From: Ceratodon purpureus
Taxonomy: Eukaryota > Streptophyta > Bryopsida > Pseudoditrichales > Ditrichaceae
Direction: 5' to 3'
Length of the DNA: 64,000 nt
Assembly: GCA_014871385.1 (NCBI GenBank)
Contig: CM026427.1
Location: 372,001 to 436,000 of the forward strand
Below the pieces are notes generated by a model that had not been told where the DNA came from, did not search any database, and saw nothing but the letters and a program-made list of their open reading frames with translations. The position numbers and the translations under genes were made by a program. Below are positions 1 through 12,400 of the stretch, piece after piece (the first letter of the stretch is position 1; each line of letters begins with the position of its first letter).

Positions 1-2311
1 GGCGGAATTCTACTTTCTCAATTGTCCTCAAAAGCTCAGGTTCCTGTGTCATCTGCGCAATCTTCTGTGCAGAAAGGAGAAGAAGCTACAGTTACTGAGC
101 CTGTGAAGCCTGTACGTGAGGGTCAGAAAGTGCAGCTTTTGTCACACTCCTCCCATGATCAGCAACAAGTGGAGCACTCTTTGAAGCACCATCGGCAGTC
201 TAATTCTCAGCCAGAACGTCAGGTTCGCATACGATTATGGATATAGAACCGATTTTTGATAATGCATGTCATATTCAATTATTACAATGTACGTGAGGAT
301 TGCACGATGATATAACTTTTTAGTGGACATGCCTATTTTACTAAGCTTATTATTGGTCCCTTCTATGTTAATAAATCATACATGTATACTATAAGCGTAT
401 CATTGCTCCATGCAGTCCCAGTAATTGCACAGTTTAGTGTAGATGCTTATTGCCAAATTTCAGCAACGATCGTACTCTATCATCACTACTTGTTTAGTAT
501 AAATTTCCGGCTTGTCTCTCTTCTTCGCCTGTAAGGTTTTCTTGCCTCTCAGCCTTTGCTGCTCGAGTTTTTTCTTGATTGATCGTCATGCTAAACATAG
601 CTTCTTGATGCGCTTGTTGTAGAGACAAGAACAGCAACAACATTCTCAAAGTCACAAGCAGGTGGCCCTGCAGCAGCACGATGAAGCACGTCAGTTGCAG
701 CATCAACAGGGCATTTCAAGTTCCATGCATCACCTCTCGCAAGCTGCAACATCAGGGACAGAAGGAACCCAACTTCAACAGAAGCCGCCTCTGAGCAAGT
801 CCATGGCTGTCAAGCAAGAGGCAAGACAGCCTGTAGTTAGTCCAGTGAATTCTCAACAGACAACTGCTGAGCCTGTCAAAAATCCGGAACCTGTTCTACT
901 GGATGAGAGAGCTTTGCTTGCTTGTCTAGTACGTGCTGTGCCTGCTGAAGCTAGTGCCAAGATCAGCTTAAAATCCACTGTAAGTGTTTCTCCAAAGCTG
1001 TATGTTACTGCGCAAATAATAACGAGTATATACTGAAAGACTTCAAATCGAAGTTCGCTACCTTTTGGTGTCTATACTTGTTTATAAGATTACTACACTG
1101 CACTCACAAAGAACGATGCGGTGACGGATGAGGTTGAGTAACTGGGAATGTCATTGATATGAAGGTCAGTTTCCCGACTGTTTGGAGGAGACTGTCTTCT
1201 AATAGTGCTTTTCTTTGTATACAGCTACCGAATCGTCTTGGAAAAATGCTTGCCCCTCTTCATTGGCAGTCATACAGGAAGCAGTATGGTCGCCTTGATG
1301 AGTTTGTGAGCTCACACAAAGAGGTAATATTAAATTCCCTTTGTAATCGCTCAAATGTTTTAAATCAGAATAAATTCCATGAGCCGTTACATCAGAATGC
1401 ATGTCTTTATCAGGATCCTTGATATTAGATATAATTGATCGTACATCCAAATATCGTGCCTTGGTCATTAATCCTTTTTATTTTATTCAGCAGCTCTTTG
1501 TAATTGAAGGTGACTACATCTATTTGAAAGAAGGAGCTCATGCCAAGGTTTCTGCTACTACTGCTGTTGCAAAAGCGGCTGCGGCAGCTGCAGCTGCCAG
1601 TCCAGTAGGATCAGACCGCCTCCCTACTGTGGCTGTTACACCCGTCGCTCAAGTTTCTCAAGTTCAGCGGGGAAGGAACGCAAAAACATCTAGTAAGGAT
1701 GACAAAGCGAGAGCACAGGTTCCACAGGATGACCTAAGCACTCACAAACAAAGATCTTTATCCCCACAGCATACCAAACCAGGGAGTACCCGACAATATG
1801 CTTCATCCTTGAGCTCTAGAAATAGCGTGGGGAATGGGATAGCTACACCCAACAGTGGAGGGAATCTCGACGACGATAATAATACCACGGGCGGAGAGTT
1901 TGGTTCCAACAATCTCTCTGGAAATAACTCTGGTGTTATTGAGAACGGAAACGCAAATAGCTATGGAAATTCAAGAGCGGGTGGGTATAAAGGAAGCAGA
2001 CAACAGAGCAGGTTCGTGCTTCCCAACATACTCTATTCTCGTAGTCGATCTCTTGTATAGCTTTCCGCAGTTTTTGTACTACATCTTGACTCCTCTGGAC
2101 ACGATATTATTTCATAGAGCTTTTTTTTATTGGATGCCGAGTCAGGATTGCTTCTAAATGCGTCCTAATCTAAAGATAAGATAATTGACGACAGTTTGTT
2201 GTCTGCGGCAGCCGAAGTTCCTATGCAGGATCAGGGCAATATAGAAAACAGGATAACCACAATCGGTCCCAGATACAAGATAGTCGGTCCACATCAACCC
2301 CAACACAATGA
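1..2311 (+). CDS. DUF7725-like plant protein, 5'-truncated by window edge
   Basis: Five exons are visible: <1-222, 623-979, 1225-1323, 1491-2011 and 2212-2311, with TGA at 2309-2311. All junctions are GT/AG and the phases agree (0,0,0,2). Exon 1 is open to the left edge, so the N-terminus lies outside the window. The early part is Gln/Ser-rich (runs such as QQQHSQSHKQ) and looks disordered. The conserved core runs from LLDERALLACLVRAVP through LPNRLGKMLAPLHW and YGRLDEFVSSHKE to LFVIEGDYIYLKEGA, followed by an Ala-rich helix. From memory this matches the C-terminal domain of a plant-specific family now called DUF7725, whose core resembles a small winged-helix or LOTUS-like fold; its function is not known to me. 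The tail is Gly/Asn/Ser-rich and ends in GSGQYRKQDN-type sequence. Exon 4 has a tandem CAGCAG acceptor, so one Gln may be optional. The family call is from recalled sequence, not a search. Confidence 0.8.
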
Positions 2312-4132
2312 GGTATTTTGATCTTCAGTTTGATTACTCTAGTTCGCATCACATATTTGAAGTGTTGGTACACAAGTGTCATCGTGTTACAAAGATTCCA
2401 ATACTTTGTGTGATAATTATACGCTGCCTAACCTAGTTTGTACCACATTGATGTATGTTGCTATTAAAACATCTCATAATTACAAATTTTATGCTGTAAC
2501 TAGTGTTTTTGTCATGTGGTTACCGAAGTGGTCCTATTTCACCAGCTTGGAGTTGTGATTGCGTGTAGACACTGATGAGTTTTGGTCGTCTATTATTTTT
2601 GTCTTGATTTTGAATTTAAAAATACTCCAAATCTTTTATTATTAATTTTTGCAGACTTGAAGGTGAATAGCTGATAAGGGTATAATAGACCCTTGGACTG
2701 TAAGGGTCGTCTGATTAGCGAGGAGTTCTCCTAGAAGCCCAGATGTGCCAACACATTTATTGACTCTACATCTGACTATTGACTCACCCGTCTTCGGTCC
2801 GCTAGTAGCAAGCTCGGTAAAAGTGGAAAAAAGACAGAACAGTTTCACTTGCTAATGTGCAAGTTTTTCATTATTTTCCTGCTTCTGGTTCAAGTCTGAC
2901 CGCCTTATTTTCCCCATTCGTCGGACAGGTTTTAAAACTCCAGGTATCTTTTTTTCTTTTGCAAGAGGCAAATTAGCGAAACTATCTCAGTGAAATCAGA
3001 ACTGTACTCCCCAGCTCTGGATTGAATATTAGTGGTTCAGCTACTGTTTCATGGTTGGCAAGGCCTTGTATTCGTCCTTTCTTTCCCTTCTTGCATGGGA
3101 TACACACAACACTTTTGTACCGTCAGCTGCTTCCATCATCTTTGTTCCTAATCAATTCTGGGAAAGTAGTTCATAACTATTTAAATGTAGCTGAGTAGTA
3201 TGCGAATGATGTATGATTGAACGAAAGAGCATTTCAATGCGAGGCTTTAAAGCTCATTTAAAGTTCAAATCTCGCAGAACTAATCCGATGCGGCGTGGAA
3301 CATCGTTTCTGACGATGGAGCCCGACTAAATTGCAGTACTGTAGATAGAAATCTAAAAGATGAATATTATATTGCTTGGCGCGCTCAGAGTAAAAGTATA
3401 GGGTATCTCACGATTCTCACGACCCGTATAATCACGATGTGAGTTTCACTAATGTAGATTGGGATATCCACGGCGTCCAGTTCTAGTGTAGGATGCGCTT
3501 ATCTATCGCTTACCTACGCGTGCGCGCGAACTGTGAATATCTCTAGGACTGAACATAAGGAAATTTGCCTACTGGTACGCAGAGATTGAAAATCCAAAAC
3601 AGCGGACACCTATCATGAAGAGTTGTATAATTTTACTTCTTTCCACTATGGAATTTAAACCTTTTCATAATTATTCTTTCATATCTACGTTTTCATCGAC
3701 CTTCTTCCATCACATTGTGCACACTGTTTCATCTGAGAAAGAAATTGTAACGTGTTCAGATGTGCAGATCAATAATCTTCTAAATTGATTCTGGTATTCC
3801 ATCAATTTGACATTTTTGTTTTCATATTTAGATTTGTGAAGGAAAAAATTAATGATTTCTGTATTATTTTCAGATTCTCACCAAAGTTGCTGCACTTCTC
3901 CAATTGCACTCCTCCAAGAATAAGGTGTTCGTATGAACAAAGTTGCTATTATCAAAGTTCCTTTCGCCGGACGTGACCGATGTTTAAGATGTTTGCTCGG
4001 GCTGAAAAACTGACCTTATACAGGAGTCCTAAGCCATAATGTGTCACAATCCCAATTCTCTTCCTACTCCCCCGCATTCATCAGGTCTAATTGATTTTGC
4101 TTATTGATGAGAAGGACAAACATCGCAAGAAC
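2312..4132. other. 3' flank of DUF7725-like gene and intergenic DNA
   Basis: The first several hundred bases probably hold the 3' UTR of the upstream gene; GAG|GTATTT just after the stop could start a 3'-UTR intron with an acceptor near 2655. Beyond about 3.2 kb I see no coding signal on either strand, only short chance frames. Confidence 0.45.
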
Positions 4133-4672
4133 ACTCAGAACTACAGTTACAATGATTTATCATCATCGATTTCAGGCTTTGATGGTACATCGGTAATCAT
4201 CACTGCGGCATGCGACCAATCTGCAGAGTTTGCACATCAATCGATCTACATTAAGATCAATCACACTCCGCCCCCTCTCCTAGTTCACTCCTAGATCCCA
4301 CTTCCATACACACTGCTACAAATCCTCAACTCTCTCAAGGCCCACACCCAGCAGAAACATACTGACGGCCCACCGACATCCCCGCAACCAAGAACCAAAG
4401 TTTATACCAAATGTAAGGTTTGTTGCTCTTGTTCAGCCCTATGATGATTTTACACACCCAGTTGTTGCAGAACTGTCAAACTGCCAAATGGTCCGGCACA
4501 ATACAACGAGAACTCCGGTCAACATGAACACTCATTTAATTCATACGATTCTCTCAAAACGTCTAGCTTCTTGATACTACCATTCCTTGTAGTCAAATGC
4601 TCAGGATTACAGTTATATTGGTTTATCATCACCGATATCAGGCTTTGATGGTACAATAGTAATCATCACTGC
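4133..4672 (+). repeat. Diverged direct duplication of a ~74-bp block
   Basis: Bases 4133-4206 and 4599-4672 are direct copies, about 80 percent identical. Both contain TCAGGCTTTGATGGTACA and end in AATCATCACTGC. The spacer is about 390 bp. No open frame runs through both blocks. They could be two fragments of one repeat family or a local duplication. Confidence 0.6.
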
Positions 4673-5508
4673 AATTTGCTACCAAGTTCTCCAGGTAATC
4701 CTGGCATCAAAACAGAACTTTCAGATAAACAGGAAACCTTCAGGGTCTGCTTTTTGTCAACATTGCCTTGCGGCAGTCAGGTCTCAAAGATTATAGACAA
4801 CATCACTAGGATTCCCTGTCACCAGATTGCTAGCTCAACCGTGAACATGACGTATTTTCAGAGACCCGTCAGACAATGATTCCAAATTGTTAACAGCACC
4901 GCCGAAGCTCTGATGACCGTCGTGATGGAATGTTTCATCACACGGGCAATTACACTCCTAGTGTTCACGTAAACTGATTCTCTCAGACAAATGCCTCGAT
5001 TATGCTTCAGAGCAACTGGTAAGCCAGCGGTTAGCAATATCCAGCAGCAAAGTGCAACATCATGACAGAACGTCGTGATGCCGTCATCCACAAACTACTA
5101 TTTGCGCCTTAAACTCAGATTCGTCATCTACAGTCATCATCACAGAGAATCACACCCGCCAATATCTAAACCCTAATCCACAATAACCCAAATCTGCATC
5201 TCAATCAAATAAAAACATAAACCCACCACCCATGGAACTCCCCAACAGACGGAACTCCCAACAACATTCTACGAACAAAGTACATCAAAGGCAAGACGGC
5301 TGGTAAGACACCGTGTGAGTAGAGTATGTGTCCACCAACATGCTCGATATTACGGGGACGGCGGCGACGGCAGTGGCGGCAGCCGCAGTTGAACACGAGA
5401 AAAGATGCAGGCATGGTGCGATGGCTGGCTGCTTGACGCATGCACTCACGCACATAGAAAGAAACCCCAAAGGCAAAGGTGATTAGTGCCAGGCAGCCAG
5501 GCTAGGGG

Positions 5509-5554
5509 GCCAATGCCAATGCCAATGCCAATGCCAATGCCAATGCCAATGCCA
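5509..5554. repeat. (GCCAAT)7 tandem repeat
   Basis: Seven perfect GCCAAT units followed by GCCA. A (GA)n run follows at about 5560-5592. Confidence 0.95.
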
Positions 5555-5809
5555 GGGCTGAACGCAGAGAGAGAGAGAGAAGGGGAGAGAAGAGTGGAGT
5601 GCAAGAGTCGAAAGGCAACGACAAGCAATGCAATGCCAGTGAGCTTCTCGGGGACGCATATGCTGAGTTTATATGCTGCCCCGCTGCCCTGCTGCCGAGC
5701 TGCCGAGCTGCCGTGCTGCCGCTTTGTTATGCTCGGCTTCTCTCCCCTTCCCTAAGCTCCCCTCCTCTTGCTTCTCTTTTCGTCTCCAAGCCCTAATCCC
5801 ACCTGTCCA

Positions 5810-5846
5810 TTGGGACCCACCCCCACTCCCACTCCCACTCCCACCT
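5810..5846. repeat. (CCCACT)n tandem repeat
   Basis: Four to five CCCACT/CCCACC units. A looser GCTGCCGA repeat lies just upstream at about 5680-5722. Confidence 0.85.
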
Positions 5847-7074
5847 GTTCACGGATCCACGTATTTTAGTGCTAGGAGCATTTTTAAGAGCCACCCCCAA
5901 CCAATGGACTTTTTTCTTCCAAAACCCTGAAATTTTGAATTTGGACCCCCCAAGACCGTTTCTGGTAATTTTGAATTCCAAAATGAGACCTGCTACCTTA
6001 GATTTTAGAGGTCATTCGCAAATTTTAAACTAAAAAACCAAAACCTAAGGGGCTCATCAACCCTCCTTCCTGAAACATGCTCGTAGCACCACATTACAGT
6101 GATTCTCTATCCATTACCAGTGAGATTGGGACAGTCTCGTCACCCATGACTATAAACCTCGTCCTCGTCTTAATTATTGACGAGACCAACCCTCCCTTCC
6201 TCCTCTTTTTTCTCTTCCCTTCCCTGATTCTATTTTTAGGAGCCTTCTGGCCGTTTTTAATAATTTTTATATTTTTAATGGAACTAGGGACTCAAAATTA
6301 GAAATATGAGATCCACTACTTTAATTTTAGATATATTTTTTTTTAATTTAATTTTTTTTCATCAACAAGCAAATTACGAGGGGCTTTTTGCTCCCTCCAA
6401 TGGAAACTTTGGGTGGAGGGGCCTCGTCATTAAGACGAGAGTGAGGTTTATCGTCGAGGCCTTGTCTCTAGTCAGCCTCAAAATTGAGGACTGTCTAGGA
6501 AAATCAAGGCCCTTGATGTATTGGCGCTCATCTTCATTGTCCATCGTTGGTGGAGGCCTGAGTCATAGTGAAGGTCCTCTAACAGTGAGGACAATATTCA
6601 CTGAACAGTTCTCTATTGAGATGGCAACATGGGCCATGGAGATCGAGCATGGGGCATGGTGCCGAGCAAGGTTCATTTCAGTAAATGTGAGGCAATTGGG
6701 CTTGGGTAGGTGTTGGTGGTAGCACCTGTGGCTTGGAGGACAGGGGTTAGGATTGGGTAATAGACAAGGACTTGAGTTTTAAATTAATTTTATTATAGTT
6801 ATAGATAAAATGCATATATAATGCCACGATTATGTAATTTTGTTATTGATTTATATGAATCTTCATTAAAATATTTAATGATATTTATTTTTGAATTTAA
6901 TCAAACATATAAGAAGATATAAATATATATATTTTTAAAATAATAATTTGAAGCTTTATGCTCAATTTAATATTAAAAGAATATCATTTTTTGTATGATA
7001 ATTAAAATTTACTTAAATTAAAATAAATTTGTAACTTTTTTGCTTTCCTATATTACTTCAATTGCATGAATAAA

Positions 7075-8510
7075 TTAAGGAATTTCAAAAATAATACTTT
7101 CAATGTAACTAATGTAATTAATCCGTAGTATGAGGGACAACGTTGTGCCCACTTGGCCATTCTCATTATAGTCATTACATAACATGATGAAAATGAGTAT
7201 ATCTAAACCGCTTGCATTTGGATACAGTCCAGCAAAAAATGGTATGTCCCATTGATTTATCTTAAATCTAGAATCTATCACACATGCTGAATTAGGTGTT
7301 ACAATCTTTGCTCTTTGTAGCATTTCCTCTGTTTTCATTACCAATACAAACAACCGCTTGTCGGGATTAGGATTCAAAGGATCATATGCATGATAGTCTA
7401 TAGATAATCATTTTTTAACTTTTTACAATCCATTTAGGAACTGTCTCTTTTGCTTTATCATAGTTATCTCCAACGCCCTTTCTTGTGATTGGAGCTTGTA
7501 CGACAGGTTTGATGATTCTATTGGATTTGAAAGAAACAAAATGTCTTCTTTTTATGCAATTGAGCTGCTCAGCGCAAAATTTCTTTGCAGCTTTAAAAAT
7601 GAACAAGAGAAAATTGGATGTTATACAAACTTTTTACTAACATCTCAACACAATTATCTATTGCACTCTAATGAATGGGTGAGAAATAACTATACATTTT
7701 GAACCTCGAATCATGTTAAATATTCTCTTTATTCAGATACACTTCAATATCTTGACCTTCTTCAACGAGATATAAAACCCTCACACAAAATTTACATCTT
7801 GCGTATTTACTGTAGAATATTGCCACACTTTATCACCATCGTCGTCATCTTCACATGTTTTACCTTGAATTTTTTGTCTACGATGGACCATTTCATGTGG
7901 ATAAGGTGTTACTCTCTTATATCTATGAATAGGTTTCAAGTACATAAAATTTTGAGCCAATAAATTATTTGTAAATCTTTCCAATTAGCCAACGACATTG
8001 AATACCGCTCAGAGTATCGTTGGTAACGACGTACCTCCCTTTCTTCACACTATTCCTCAAGGTGACACTTACTACAAGAGTTTATCACCTTTTTCAATGA
8101 ATAGCTTTGAAATGCCATTCATTTTATCACTCACAAACCACCGTACATTTCCAATTTGCAAAGTAGAATCCTTGTACGCTAGATGACTTTCTTTCCCGCA
8201 GTGCGCAACTTCAACAATTGACGGCTATTCGTTAATGCATGGAACAATGAGAAATTTTTTTATTGAATAATCACTCTTTACTATTTGCAATTATTCGTAT
8301 TCCAAAATTCCTTCCATACAATGCACAATTTTTAAAGATAGCTTTATGCCAAGCTTCCATTAGACTATCTTCTTGACAAACAAAATTTGGATCCAAGGTA
8401 ATGATAGTGGTTGCAAAAAAAATAATTCTTCCTTTGGTCCTTTGAACAAAATAATTGCCAACTCTCGTTTGAAAAAATAATATGTCAAATGCAGAAATTG
8501 AAAGGGTCAA
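7075..8510 (-). mobile_element. Broken MULE-like (FAR1-type) transposase remnant
   Basis: Read on the minus strand, several open pieces lie in order from 8510 down to 7075. The first (8510-8271) contains SLMEAWHKAIFKNCALYGRNF and then GIRIIANSKE, resembling the FAR1-type N-terminal domain of Mutator-like transposases. A later piece (7377-7075) has ACVIDSRFKINQWDIPFFAGL, which fits the first catalytic Asp region of the MULE DDE domain (a D-x-T-x-K-T-N-like motif), followed by IFIMLCND. Between them are basic Cys/His-containing segments. Multiple stops and frame changes separate the pieces, so it is not functional. I did not identify terminal inverted repeats. The family assignment rests on two weak motif matches; another DNA-transposon superfamily is possible. 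Confidence 0.42.
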
Positions 8511-9358
8511 AGTTTGATTATTGAACCCCGATTACTTGCTCCTCATACTCTTTTCTTCATCATTTTCCAAAAACTACGGAAAATCAAATGAAAGTTTATC
8601 ATCTGATAAAAGATCATTAAAATTGAGAACTTAAAAAATATCATCATCTTCCGCCATTGTTTCAACACCTTCCCTACCAATTCAATCCATTATTATAGCT
8701 CAATTGATCCTTGTTTATTCTAACAACTAACACACAACAATTAACTAACAACTAATACACAACAATGTTGATTTAAAATAGTCTTACAATTAACTAATGC
8801 CGATTCAAGTCACCACCACTAACTTCATCTTGTAAGTGACGCCCCTATTTTTACCCCCAATGGTGACCGTCACCACCTCCAACTCTACAGATGAGTTACT
8901 ACTACCCCCCTCCCTAACACTCTCCATGGGATTCAATTGTCCCTGAGTTGGGTAGCACAAACTTACATCACAAAACTTAGCTTTTTTTGGAAGACCCCTA
9001 AGCCCTCGTGGCCCTCATGTTCTATGCATCCCATGCCATCCATGCATCTCATGCACATTGTCCATGCTCCATGCAATCCCCTTTTTCTACGATCACCTTT
9101 TCCAATTCACGGACCTTGGGAGTTGTGATGGAGGGTTCATAACATCCAACTTCGATCAATGGCCCTCTTTGGTCGAGCTAGACCTTGATTTCAAGGTTGG
9201 CCGGTCTTGAGGCTGCTGCACGAATTTGCCGACGACCCATTCATAAGTTCCGCCTCTTCATCTTTAAAGCTCCATCCTTAATCCAACTCTAGTTTATTTG
9301 TTCGTTTGTTTCATTGTCGGGACTGTCCATCTTTGTCTATGACTCTATGCAAGGGGAG
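8511..9358. other. Intergenic DNA, no gene seen
   Basis: Short repetitive text (ACAACAATTAACTAACAACT twice near 8725-8765). No supported frame. Confidence 0.4.
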
Positions 9359-9433
9359 GCCATAAATCAAGGGCTTTCTTGGATGGAAATGTTCGATGCG
9401 TCGAAGCATCTAGGAAAGCCCATGATTTAAGGC
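9359..9433. other. Long imperfect hairpin, possible small-RNA foldback
   Basis: Arms 9359-9383 and 9409-9433 pair over 25 bp with two mismatches and two G:U pairs (if transcribed from +). The core of the left arm is GGGCTTTC and of the right arm GAAAGCCC. The 25-nt loop contains a further small stem GATGC/GCATC. The size and arm length are compatible with a plant MIR-type precursor or with the end-to-end remnant of a MITE. There is no evidence of expression. Confidence 0.4.
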
Positions 9434-12400
9434 ATTTCCGTCGTAAAGTACAAGGCGGTTATGCACACTAGCACTTTATGGTGCCAGCTTTTGTAACTTC
9501 TCATGAGTGCCATTACGTCATATAATTTGCCTGAGTTTCTAAACAAAATTTTTGACATGTGTGTAAGACTAAAAAGCGCAATCCTAAATTGTTGAGTATG
9601 GCCTACGCACCTACGGTCCTACGATAATCTTTTAAATACATCACGTAAAAATCAAAATTTTCAAAAGTAATTTAAATAGAGCAAAATATGAGTTGACTTT
9701 ATCCTATTAATCCTAAAGTTCTTAATTTTGTAACTCTAAACAACTTGTATTACTTAATTACTTTTTACCCTAAGCTCTTATTTTACTTTTAATTTTTCAA
9801 TCATTTTTATGTTTTAAACCTAAAACCCTCTTAATTCATAACTCAACCAATTTACATCAGAATCAAGATTTTTAAGAGCTCAAAATTACTGATTTCTATT
9901 TTTTATTTAGTCATGAATTTACATGCGCAGTTTAACATCCAAATTCTTAAACCATTCATGACACAAGAGGAATAACATACAAGCAATAATTCTCAAAATT
10001 CAAGCAAGGCACAAGTTTTCTACAATAACATTCACATTCATATTTTATTTTTTCTCCTTTTTTTTTGTACACACATGCAAAATTTTACTACATACAAAAA
10101 TCGCCTTAATCTAATCCAAACAAAATAAAATAAAAAGTAAAACAAAAGAAACCAAGAACACAAATTGCTGCAAATCACCACCATCAAACAACCGCAATGC
10201 CTTACTCCAATAGCTCATTTCTTTGGGCAGCACTTGACCTCTAGCCTATAGCCACTCATCAGTTACATCCTTCAGATCCTTCATTTCTTTCGAGAACGTT
10301 AAGCTTCAACTAACCAAACTAGCAATCACCGCATGCATCTTCATACAAAATCAAGCAAAACACCAAAGAACAGTCGCTCCCTTAACCGAGCACCACCTCC
10401 CATTCCTACCCGTTGTCGAACCTTCTTTTGCAGCAACAGCTAATCAATAAAAACTAACAAAAGAGAAAAAACCAAGCACTGGAGCAAACCCTCGGCCTTA
10501 ACTTGTCACCGATCTTTTTCCAAGCTTCAGCTAACACTACAGCCTTGCACCGAACCAGCAAGATGAAGAACATAATAATTTAGAAATAAATGAAATCAAA
10601 CCGCAAACCCGAAGCCAACCGCTTGCAGCCATACACATCTTCCCTCTCTAGATAGTGAATTGCCACTTCGGTTGACTGCAGTTGCTTTCGATTAAAACTC
10701 TAAGCTGACCAACAAACAACCAACCTCAATCTTCGCACTCAGCTCTCGTCCAATCTCAAATAGTCACTCCCATTGCCAAAATTCCTCCGACCCGTTTGCT
10801 ATGCCTCTTCTAATCACCATCCACCCCTCTTGTTGTCAACTGCAACTCCTTGCAACCAACCAAACCACTGCTCCCAAAAATCTCAGCCCTCCACTCCTCC
10901 TCGACCAGCAATTGCCTTACTAAGCTCTTTCGGAGCTCTTCGACAAAGCCACCTTAGAACACCTTCACCTTCGAGAATTTCAGGCCAACGCCTCGAGTCT
11001 ACCACAGCTAGGAAAAAACCAAGAGCCGCCTTGTCAAGATCTCCCCCTTTCATGGAAGCTCCAACACCTCTTACCTCAGCCGTAGTTGGCTCATTCGAAA
11101 CTCCTTGCTCCGGATTTTTAGGAACCATCGTTCTTCTATGCTCAGGTCCGCGTTGCTCTAGTATTCGTCCACAACTTGCAGCCAAGTTCAACCATAAGCA
11201 CAACCCCCTCACAGAACCCCATTCCAGAACCGATAGCACAACCCATCACAGCCACGGCATGCATCTACCTCCACTAGCCAGCTTGCACCCGCCTCGTTCA
11301 CATGTCCAGAATCTGAAATTAGAGCAAAGCTTATCCCCCTCTACAACTTGCATATCCAACCCTTAGCTAACCACTACCCCACTAATTCTCCTATTCAAGA
11401 CTATTTTCTCCTTTTCTCCTAAAATACCCCGCTCTTCCTAAAACTACCCTCTTCTCTTTTTCCTCCACGACTTATTTGGTTTCCAACTAGGATCCTCATT
11501 GTGTCTACCTACTTTATTCTAAACTAATTTCCTGCTCACTAGTAGTTTATCTTTGACTTGAGCCGCTTGTCCATAGTTTGTGGCGGCTGCATTAATACAG
11601 CCGCATTGAATCTTCCAATTTTTATAGAAACTAAAAATAAAAATAAAAATAAAAATCTTAATGATTTAAAAGTGGAATAATGAAAATTAGAAGAAGAAGA
11701 AGAAAAAGAAATAAAGATAAAATTGGGAATTGGCTTTTAAGAAGAAATTCAAAACGAATAAAATTAAATTAAAAGAAAAATTGGACTTTTTAGAATAAAT
11801 CATAAATGGAAATTAGAAGACTAAGAATCGAGAATTTTGGAGGAAATTAGTAAAAATAGAGTAGTTAGTATATTAGGGCCTAACTAGTTTATTTTTGGTT
11901 ATTTGTAATCTTCAAAGTATAAATTTCTACTAAACTAAGGAATTTTTGAACCAAAAAAGAAAAGTGAGCACTTTGACTGCTCACACAGTGCTTTACGTTC
12001 TTTTTGTTTTCATAATTGCACAGCCGCACTACACTACATGTGCACTATGAGAACGTTATTACACTACATGTACACTACATGTGCATTATTGGCCTCCTTC
12101 CATGTTCACTTTTGGACCCAACTCCTAGTCTCCCTTTAGCTTTCATGCTTGTATTATGGAGTGAGGTTTAATAGTCACTTTGAACACTCTTAACACTAAT
12201 CCCTTCATTGACCAAATTCTCATTTGATCTATCATGCATCCGTGCGGTCTAGAAGCGTAACAATCAAAACCATAACATTAATCATTAATATTTCTTGGAC
12301 TTAAATGTTTTTCAACCGATGTGGCATGATTAGTTTTGTTCAAAGCCATCAAAAATACTTTAATATTTGTGTGCATGGTTATAATCTTCATCACTTCTAA

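Larger units (their letters stand above)
4673..7074. other. Intergenic DNA with simple repeats
   Basis: No gene is supported. The stretch 5.5-5.85 kb is GC-richer with several short tandem repeats. Around 5.94-6.07 kb and 6.24-6.42 kb two loosely similar AT-rich blocks occur (both with text like AAAATNAGA...GAGAYCYNCTAC), perhaps two pieces of one old repeat. From 6.78 kb the DNA becomes very AT-rich. Confidence 0.4.

Noticed and set aside
5446-5930. Frames with Pro-Met or Gly-Ile repeats
   Set aside because: Translations of the GCCAAT tandem repeat.
10773-11366. 197-codon open frame on + and a 118-codon frame opposite it
   Set aside because: Composition is Pro/Ser/His-rich, without domain or splice context, and the region reads like C-rich non-coding repeat DNA.
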